The position numbers and the translations under genes are program-made. A DNA stretch of 64,000 nucleotides. Source: Cenococcum geophilum 1.58. Lineage: Eukaryota; Ascomycota; Dothideomycetes; Gloniales; Gloniaceae. Within the stretch, counting starts at the first letter, position 1; each line of letters starts with the position of its first letter. The DNA is taken from contig KV748195.1 in the NCBI GenBank assembly GCA_001692895.1, forward strand, positions 2,232,001 through 2,296,000. The letters are read 5' to 3'. This document shows positions 57,216-64,000 of this stretch, one piece after another. The notes below the pieces were generated by a model that did not search any database, had not been told where the DNA came from, and worked only from the letters and a program-made list of their open reading frames with translations.

Positions 57216-58947
57216 ATGATGCATGCAAAGCTTCCAACGCTGTGTTACGTCCTCCTAATTGTGCTTTTCTATTACATTGAAGAAGGAATCCAATATCCTG
57301 CTACTATTCGTCTTCTCGAGAATGCTATCTGCCATCAGCACTATGCACGAGCTGGAGATACGAATCTCCCGGTAGACGAGACGCTGTGCAAAATTGGCGT
57401 TGTGCAAGACCGCCTAGCATTCATTCGAGGCTGGTATAGCTTTTGGACCACACTTCCAGGTGAATATGACGTTCGGTGCTATGTCCGTATGTCGTACGTC
57501 TGCTCATTAGCACCTAGTGCTGCTCTTAGGAACTTTCTTCGGTGATTTAGCAGATAAATTTGGCCGTCGCAGAGTCCTGTCTCTCGCTGTATTTGGCATG
57601 ATCTGTGGCCTCGCTTGGGTGTTTGTTACATGTCGGTGTTCCCCTCAAGCCGTCCTCCTGGCTTAGAGCCCTGATCCGTAGAATCTTAGGCAATTTTTGG
57701 GATTCGTTGCCTCTGGAACTCGCATGGCTGACTGCTCTTTGTCGTTGTGTTGGAGGAGGGCCATTTGTTGCTATCGCGCTTTACATGACTATGGCTTCAG
57801 ATCTATCTACAGATGAAAACCGGTATATCCGATTCGCAGGATTGGGGATATGTCCTGACTGCAAACTATAGGAGTCAAATTCTCTACGTCGTCTCTGCCT
57901 TTAAGTTCGGCGTCGAGATTATCGCGCCTCAACTTGCGTCTGTCTTACTGCGACATTCTCTGTGGCTTCCCTACCTTATCTGTGGTATCTCACTTTTTAT
58001 GATCTTTCCGTGCATCGCAATGATGCCAGAAACCCTGCCGCTCAAACAGGCCAGCGACGCAGCTTTTCCCTCAAACTTCACAGAGTCCAACACCAACCCG
58101 TTCTCGTACATGCGCTTTTTCACTAACAAAGCTGTCGCACTTGGCTTGGTTGTGGATTTCTTGCTGCAATTTAGATACAACACTCTACAAATCCTGATTC
58201 CATTTATTTCAGTGCGATTTAGCTGGGCTATTGAGAAGGTTCTTAACCACTTCCCATAATTTCCCCAGTCACTAAACCCCGCAGGCCGCGAAACTTCTCT
58301 CGATTATCCCGGGTGTCAGTCTAATCCTCTTCGTAGCGCTGACGTTCCTAACGGACATGCTTCGCCGACGATGGTCTCTCCGCCCAGCGCGCTTCAATGT
58401 CCTCGTTCTGCGGGCTATCATATTCGCGCTGGCCGCCGGCGTGCTCCTCATCGCAGTATCCGCCAGCATAGGTGCATTCGTATTCGGTGAGTCCTCTCGC
58501 TGTGCAACTTGCTTTCGCCGACTCTAACCCCAGCTGAAGCGCTCGTGATTTTTGCTATCGGCTTCAACACGCGTGCCCCTGTGCTGGCTTACATATCCGG
58601 ACACATTGATCCAGTCCACGATACTGCACGGCTCTATACTCTCATTTCTATTCTAGACGCTTTCGTGCATATGGCCGGAAGCCCGCTGATCGAGATTTTA
58701 TGGGCCAGAGGACTGGATATTGGTGGAGACTGGTTGGCTTTGCCATTTATTATCTCAGGGGTAGGATCTCAATCACACGCTGTATTGTAAGGAAGACTCA
58801 TACGCATTACAGTTGTTCTATCTTGCGGCACTGATTCTGGCTGTTTTGCTGCCATACCCGCCGACCACAGATCCAAGTATGGTTCGGAATGCGAGTCGCG
58901 AGCATTCGCCTTTGCTGGCTACTACCGGAGAGGAGGAAGAGGATTAG
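57216..58947 (+). CDS. MFS transporter, probable 12-TM efflux type
   Basis: Seven exons: 57216-57459, 57518-57631, 57690-57822, 57872-58238, 58285-58486, 58534-58760 and 58813-58947 (introns 46-58 bp); 473 aa. A first membrane segment (LCYVLLIVLFYYIEEG) leads. The loop 2-3 MFS signature is GDLADKFGRRRVLSL. Then come LCRCVGGGPFVAIALYMTMASDLS (TM 4-5 region) and PETLPLKQ, which opens the central loop. Several hydrophobic segments follow, and the tail is acidic (TTGEEEED). This matches a fungal MFS subfamily with an N-terminal CHxYY motif (AICHQHYA). Exon 2/3 junction is uncertain: a GTGTTC donor with another acceptor also keeps frame. It probably sits in the plasma membrane. It lies next to the two oxidoreductases below. 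Confidence 0.88.
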
Positions 58948-59318
58948 TCTTATTAATATATGAATGCTAAGGTCGCTTTTGTATCAAAGTGGGAGATATC
59001 ATGAATGTCCCAACAGAGCCTATTTCATACGGTTTTACTTGAATTATTTGGAACAAAAGTAGACTCTGGATGGGAACTCTAAATTGAGAGACTCGTGAGC
59101 TATATATATTTTCAATGCCTCCTAAACATTTGTATGAGCTTGGCAGGTTACTTCTCCACCATCACTACTACCGCAAAAAGCAGTGCCCGACTAAATAGGG
59201 GGTTGGCAGTAGGATGCTCTTCCGGATTCCGAGACTATACAGGACTTGAAGTTATGTTTCGAGGGATACCTCAGATCACCCATCAACTAGAGGTTCAAGT
59301 AGCTCGCACGCGGGGAAG
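58948..59318. other. Intergenic between convergent MFS and AsaB-like genes
   Basis: 3' flanks of both genes. No further gene supported. Confidence 0.6.
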
Positions 59319-60611
59319 TCAAGAAGGTAAATCCTTGGCAGTGTTAGTAGCGGACATAGGTAGTTTAGTTAGACTAACCTCCTCGTTCTCATATTGCTTC
59401 GCGCTGCCTTCGGGATAAATTACTAGACTAAGGCATTCCACGCTTTCTCTCGGCCGCGCGTCAGACGGTGTATCTGGATGTGAGAATGCAGCGTGCGGGC
59501 ATACTGTCGATAAACACCGTAAGTAGTGCACAAAATCGATGCGGTCCCATCAACTCACCTCTTGCCACACCAGGGCTTCGTTCCGTGTCAAAAGCTTTGA
59601 ATAGAAGGAGCTCATTGGGTTCATGGTCGCTCAGATAACACCAGTGATGTTTGGGGTTATAGAATACGTTGTAATTCTCTTTTATCTCATATGGATAGAT
59701 GTTGTCAGAGGCTATCAAGTCGTTGGCGACATCGAGTGAAGTATAGTCCAATACTCCAAGAGGCCAGTCCTGTAGAGGTCCGAATAGCGGCCTCCAAACA
59801 CTTTTCGGAATATTAGAGTCGATCTCAGGAATTTTTCCCCTACCAGGAGCCAACTCGCCTGATGATCCCCCACCTTCTATTGTGCAAGTTGGGGATGTTG
59901 TTCCTGGCACTCAGCGCTTTTGCTATGATGCGCGAGTGTTCGGGCGTAAAGTCTACGCTCACCTTCAGTTTCACTAAGTCGGCCAGCTAATAGTTCCCCA
60001 CTTACCCACATGAACGCCTTGAACAGGCTGTGGAATATTCGGATCGCTACCTCTTGGTAGAACAGGAAACTGCGCGTCCCTTCGTCGCGTCTATCATTAT
60101 CATTCGACGTGGGTCAAGCAACAATCGTGGCGAGCAGACTCACCCGAAAAGAGAACGTTATCGCTGTCTCAGCACCAAGGAAGTTCCGTAGAAATCGTTC
60201 GACGGCTGGTGCAACAGCCCTCCTCACTGCCTCAGTGTCCCATCGCAGCTCCCACGGAAAGCTGCAGACCACCGTGTCATTCCCCGCCTGCGTCTCCCTT
60301 ACGATCTGAAAACCATTTTTGTCAAGTGTAAACCCAGCCTCGCGGCCACGCAGGTCGGAGACGGTGAGGTCATACGCCGCGGACTCTTCGTTGGTGTTCC
60401 GCCCGTCAGGTATGGCCCACGGCGGAAGGTTGATGTAGTACGGTTTCGTGTTATTGTACTCTGGGAGTGGACGCAGATAGTAGAAGCTGGATTGGGTGGA
60501 GGAGGAGCGTGAACAGCGAGAGAGTGCTTGCAAGGGCGCTGTCGTTGCTGCGCTAGGACATGNGCGTGGGATTGTGAACTTTCGTGCGACGGACAGCGTA
60601 CGGGTGAACAT
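59319..60611 (-). CDS. AsaB/CmcJ-like putative Fe(II)-dependent oxidoreductase
   Basis: Exons 60611-60144, 60090-60006, 59952-59859, 59800-59559 and 59503-59319; 357 aa. The family (AsaB hydroxylase/desaturase, CmcJ-like) shows in FYYLRPLPEY, VSDLRGREAGFTLDKNGFQ, SVWRPLFGPLQDWPL (216-230) and NPKHHWCYLSDHEPNE. A possible iron triad is H183-x-D185 (QGVHVDFTPE) plus H300 (VCPHAAF); this is my inference. Intron 3 appears to be a GC-AG intron (gcgagt donor, 58 bp). The first about 40 residues (MFTRTLSVARKF..., Arg/Ser-rich, no acidic residues) look like a mitochondrial presequence. An in-frame ATG 42 codons upstream (60737) is less likely. One base in codon 17 is N. Relatives hydroxylate or desaturate secondary metabolites. 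Confidence 0.82.
60563..60563. other. Ambiguous base (N)
   Basis: Single N in codon 17 of the AsaB-like gene, within the presumed targeting peptide. Confidence 0.95.
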
Positions 60612-61189
60612 GGCAACAAGACCAGTCGTGGCTGCGCACGTAAGGCCTTCCTCAATGACCTGTACACGGGTAATTCTTAGCCATCGATATGGTCGAGGCT
60701 CTTCAGGCGGGCAGTGGGCGGATATTATGTTTTGCATCGCTATGGAGGTTGCCGGCTGGGCGCGCGGTGACCCCCAGCCTACGCCGGGGGCTCAGGCCTA
60801 GCTAGTGAATCCCCCGATAATGTACAAGGGGGTACCACGAACGGGGCAGACGCCCTCCCTGCTAGTGTGTTTTTAAAATAAGCGAACGCTTGCAAAATGG
60901 CTGGGTTGTATTATTCTGCCGGCATACTAGCAGGGAGGGCGTCTGCCCCGTTCGTGTTACCCCCTTGTAACTCGCTCCGGGCGGGCGCTAAGTTAATTAC
61001 TGCACAGTGCCCAACGATCACACACACAGACTGCCGCTTCAGCGGGCGCTACTGTCGCTGTTCCTTGGCCGCCACAGTAAACTCTGACGCAACCCATACA
61101 ACATCCTGCCAGCACCTTGCGTAGCGGCCCCCCAGGGTCTGCTATTCCTTCTGTGGTCCCGCAAAACGTCTAAAAAAAATTAGCAGACA
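60612..61189. promoter_or_regulatory. Shared divergent promoter of the AsaB-like and FAD genes
   Basis: 578 bp between two ATGs on opposite strands, split by the hairpin MITE at 60825-60967. Co-regulation is plausible from layout only. An A-rich run (taaaaaaaat) lies just before the FAD gene start. Confidence 0.45.
60825..60967. mobile_element. 143-bp hairpin MITE in a divergent promoter
   Basis: Starts CAAGGGGGTACCACGAACGG and ends with its near-perfect reverse complement. The arms are about 45 bp (through gcagacgccctccctgctag). TA lies on both sides (60823-60824, 60968-60969), so it is Tc1/mariner-like. It sits between the starts of the AsaB-like gene (60611, minus) and the FAD gene (61190, plus). 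Its ends differ from those of the TCCC family. Confidence 0.85.
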
Positions 61190-62659
61190 ATGTCACGCCT
61201 CATCAAGAACCTCTTTGCCTTAATTCCTGCCTTCACCTATCGTCGGAGCCATCTAGCTCCTCCTGTGCAAGAGCCGCTGTTGGCCAACAATGCAGCGGAC
61301 TCGACGGTCATTCTCGGAGCGGGCATCATCGGCCTTTCCACAGCCTACAGCCTCTCTGAGATGAGCAAGCAAACCATCTATATTGTCGATCCGGCTTCAA
61401 AGGCATGTGTCGGCGCGAGCGGGCAGTGCGAAGGTGCCATCGGTGATTTTGGCGTCGAGAACGAACTGTCACCTCTAAACCAGCTTTCTTACGAGCTGTA
61501 CCAACAACTTGCAGAACAGCAAAGCGGGAAGGAGACCTTTGGTTACAGTGGGATGGATGTGCATGCACTGTCCTCCCACGGCTTCAACTCCTCAGACCCC
61601 CACCTGCCCTGGCCGGTGCAAGAGCCCGAGGATATCTCCAACCTTCCGGCGTGGCTGAAAGTGCCAAGAGGATGGGTGGCAGGGCTAATTGCAAATCAGA
61701 CGCACTGCGCGAGACTGTAAGCCTCATCTCAACCTCCTTCTGCGCCTCCGTTAGAGGTGTAGTGGTGCATTAACCAGGTAACTAGAGACCCTCCGAAATT
61801 CTGCCGGTTTCTGCAGAAGGAATGTGAAAGCCGTGGCGTCAGGTTCCTCTTCAATACGACAGCACTCTCTGCTGCTACAGATGCGTCTCGGCGCACTTTG
61901 ACTGGGATCAAGGTTCTGAACAAAGGCTCGAAAAAGGCCATGAATATTCCTTGCAAAAACATCGTCATATCAGCCGGCTCATGGTCCGAGAAAGTCTTCT
62001 CGACACTGTTCCCGAGTAGCCGGTTGCGCATCCCTTCTACGGAGCAGCAACCGGCGCAAGACTGGATACGCCTCAAAATTAAGAAGCCGAGACGGTCTGA
62101 GGCCGGTACCAAGGGCAGCTGCCAGCAGATCTGGCTCAGCGCTGATTCCGAGGACTTGGACATCCATATGTCGTCGTTTTTGGACGGCGAATTCTATGCC
62201 GCAGGCGGCTTCGTTGATCTTAGCGATATCCCAGATACGCCAGACAAAGTCACGTCCCCTAGCCATGTCACGGATATCATCGAGCAGAATACGAGAGAAT
62301 TCCTAGCACTCGGATTGGGCGAAACAGTTCAGGCTGTGGGATCAGGGAGGGCACTTCTCCCTCGCCTGACTACCAATCTCCCGATCATGGCCAAGGCGGC
62401 GTGGGATGATCTCTTCCCCTCCAAAACAAAGCTGCAGGAGCATAGCTCTCCAATCGCTGCTCGGCCGGTAGGTGATGATAGTGACGTGGCGGGAGGTGTC
62501 TTCGTAAGCACCGGACATTACTTAGACGGGTTCGCATTAGGACCAGCAAGCGGTAAAGTCGTTTCCGAGCTCATCACAGGGCAATCACCTTCTGTAGATC
62601 TCTCAAACTTCGGCTTCCCTAAGGCAGACGAAGAATCGGGAGATTCGCGCGACAACTAA
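61190..62659 (+). CDS. FAD-dependent oxidoreductase, DAO/TDA3-like
   Basis: Two exons, 61190-61716 and 61786-62659 (69-bp intron, acceptor actag chosen to keep frame into LDPPKFCRFLQKE); 466 aa. The dinucleotide fold is VILGAGIIGLSTAYSLSE, with GxGxxG at residues 43-48, then the Glu/Asp strand IYIVDPAS. GASGQCEGAIGDFG is the FAD-pyrophosphate region of DAO-type enzymes. The C-terminal STGHYLDGFALGPASGKVV closes the FAD site. Similar fungal proteins include yeast Tda3, whose reaction is not settled; relatives oxidise amino acids or related amines. The N-terminus is weakly hydrophobic and basic (LIKNLFALIPAFTYRRS), perhaps for membrane or organelle targeting. Divergent from the AsaB-like gene. 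Confidence 0.9.
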
Positions 62660-63570
62660 GATAAGGAATGAAAAAAATGGTAAATAAATATTAGATTGCA
62701 TTTCCGAAGTTATCGCCCTTCAAACAGGCCTTTTTTGCATTTGAGCTCTCTTTTCTTTGGCTATATTCTTGAACCCTGGGCGGCCTGCAGCAGCCGTACG
62801 TAATACCAGCACACTAGCCTTCGGTAGTGGTTGGTATCAGCAGAGCCGTATTATGGACTTCGACAACCCGACCCCACGTACGATCTTCAACCGCCACCAG
62901 TCGCGCTTTGACTGCTTCACACCGGTCGAGCATTGCAAGGCCATCACTGGATGCATCCAAACGAAAGAGGAGGGCGAGCCCGATGTAGGCTACACTACAT
63001 ACGAAGTAGCTGATTAGTTGGGCAAGCAGCACGACCTATGTATTGTGGGACTGAAATAGCTGGGTTGCCAAAATCAGTTTCAATTATGCTCATTTCTAGG
63101 AAGAAGGGAGGCATATAGCAGGACTTGGAAAGACACAAGCACACGCTCGAGATTTTTACTAGGTATTTGAATAGATTTCGTGTCCACCCCCAAGCGGCGC
63201 GGCTCCAGTCGCCTACCCACAATGCCTTGCGATATTTCAGCCACTTATACTCCTTCCTGCCGTCAGTTGAAGCGGTTTTCTTATCTCTGTGCAATCATGC
63301 AGGGCATTCAGGTGCATCGCTGCATTCGCGTCATTCTCGAGACTGCGACAACGCCCCAATAGCATCGCCGCAGCCCCAACCCATGCGAAGGCTAGAGAAG
63401 CGGGGCGCGGGAAGGTCTATAATGCAACCGTGAAGTTCGCAGAATCGGCCAGCTTCCCGTCTTCCTCAGCCAGACGACTTCTATCCCAGCAAGCACGACA
63501 GTATCAAGCGAAGAAGCACCGAGAACAACGCAGCTCCGATTAACCAGAGACCTTAAACGCAGACACCACA
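62660..63570. other. Intergenic, no gene supported
   Basis: Several overlapping short frames of 60-110 aa on both strands, none with family resemblance. The left part is 3' flank of the FAD gene; the right part may be promoter of the small gene at 63571. Confidence 0.4.
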
Positions 63571-63924
63571 ATGCCACCTACATCTCCTTTCATGGCCCTG
63601 TACGTCCCCTTCTCCTTCCTCTAGCTCGCAACACCCACCTCGCTGACCTCCCTCCTCCTTAGCATCTCCGCTCAAGCCCCAAGCCGCACTTTCATCCGCG
63701 CCCGCTCCACAACCACAAAGGCGCAGCCCTGGAAGTCCTTCTGGCCGCTCGACTCGGCGCGCTTCACGTCTGCGCAGCGTGCGCGCATGCCGTGGCTCGG
63801 CTCGCAGCAGAACTCGAGTGCGGCAAGCGCGGGTAAAGGGAAGGAGAAGCTATGCGCGCAGTGGGCGCATTTGGATCAGGAGGGGATTGTGAGGAGGGGT
63901 AGTTCGGGGAAGACGATCCCTTGA
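63571..63924 (+). CDS. Small two-exon protein, unknown (possibly mitochondrial)
   Basis: Exon 1 63571-63599 and exon 2 63663-63924, joined by a 63-bp intron (gtacgt donor, cttag acceptor) that keeps frame; 96 aa. After MPPTSPFMALISAQ the sequence is Arg/Ser/Thr-rich with no acidic residues (SRTFIRARSTTTK), like a mitochondrial presequence. KAQPWKSFWPLDSARFTSAQ and a Lys-rich stretch (GKGKEKLCAQWAHLDQEG) follow. No family is recognised. A nearer acceptor (ctctag) breaks the frame. It could also be the 5' part of a longer gene that runs out of the window. Confidence 0.45.
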
Positions 63925-64000
63925 GGAGCAGGAGCAGGAGGGACTGGAAATGGCTGGTGTGACGAGGAGAGTGAAAGGGAGGCTGCTAGGGAGGATCGTG

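Noticed and set aside
60114-60801. Plus-strand frames antisense to the AsaB-like gene
   Set aside because: Shadows of the coding exon on the other strand.
1-64000. tRNA and rRNA genes
   Set aside because: I looked for A/B-box and cloverleaf patterns and conserved rRNA stretches by eye and found none I could support; a dedicated search could still find a tRNA.

Overview
The window looks like the genome of a filamentous ascomycete (Pezizomycotina). Coding regions are split by short GT-AG introns of about 46-150 bp, many with CTAAC-like branch sites. The gene families are typical of that group: a DUF7708/NB-ARC/TPR NLR, a HET-type protein, an AsaB/CmcJ-like oxidoreductase, a GH76 mannanase, a GH28 relic and a bZIP-DUF3425 relic. 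Repeats are saturated with C-to-T and G-to-A changes, as expected from repeat-induced point mutation (RIP). I cannot name the species.

Left part, 1 to about 27.3 kb: an AT-rich, TpA-rich block with no convincing host gene. It is a stack of decayed transposons. A Ty3/Gypsy element (3375-9897, 5-bp target duplication GTCGC) sits inside a second Gypsy-type fragment (1082-3374 plus 9898-10175). A second, separate copy of that outer family lies at 21043-24110. A Ty1/Copia-type element (14798-20817, duplication TTAAA) lies between them. Two blocks (10176-14797 and 24111-26508) are too decayed to classify. Small unmutated MITEs sit in this block at 6131-6473 and 26509-26796.

Middle, 27.3 to about 48 kb: normal base composition, with intact genes mixed with dead ones. 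Intact: a Pro/Gln/Gly-rich protein, a zinc-less MDR reductase, an F-box-like protein, a secreted cupredoxin and an HSL-type hydrolase. Dead: a P450 carrying a solo LTR, a bZIP-DUF3425 gene hit by a hAT element that itself carries a MITE, an alpha/beta hydrolase with a single internal stop, and a GH28 fragment.

Right part, 48 to 64 kb: a secreted GH76 protein, a HET-like remnant, an NLR, and a compact group made of an MFS transporter, an AsaB/CmcJ-like putative Fe(II) enzyme and a TDA3-like FAD oxidoreductase. The last two are divergently transcribed and share a promoter that carries a 143-bp hairpin MITE. This group could be a small metabolic cluster, but no core synthase is visible. A small two-exon gene lies at the right edge.

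Two small-element families link the window. One is a five-copy MITE family (TA duplications, ends beginning TCCC). The other is a four-copy solo-LTR family (TGTCGA...TCGACA), three copies with exact 5-bp duplications. Several sequence-supported start codons differ from the longest open frame because those frames open at GTG or TTG. Exon coordinates below come from splice motifs and frame continuity only.
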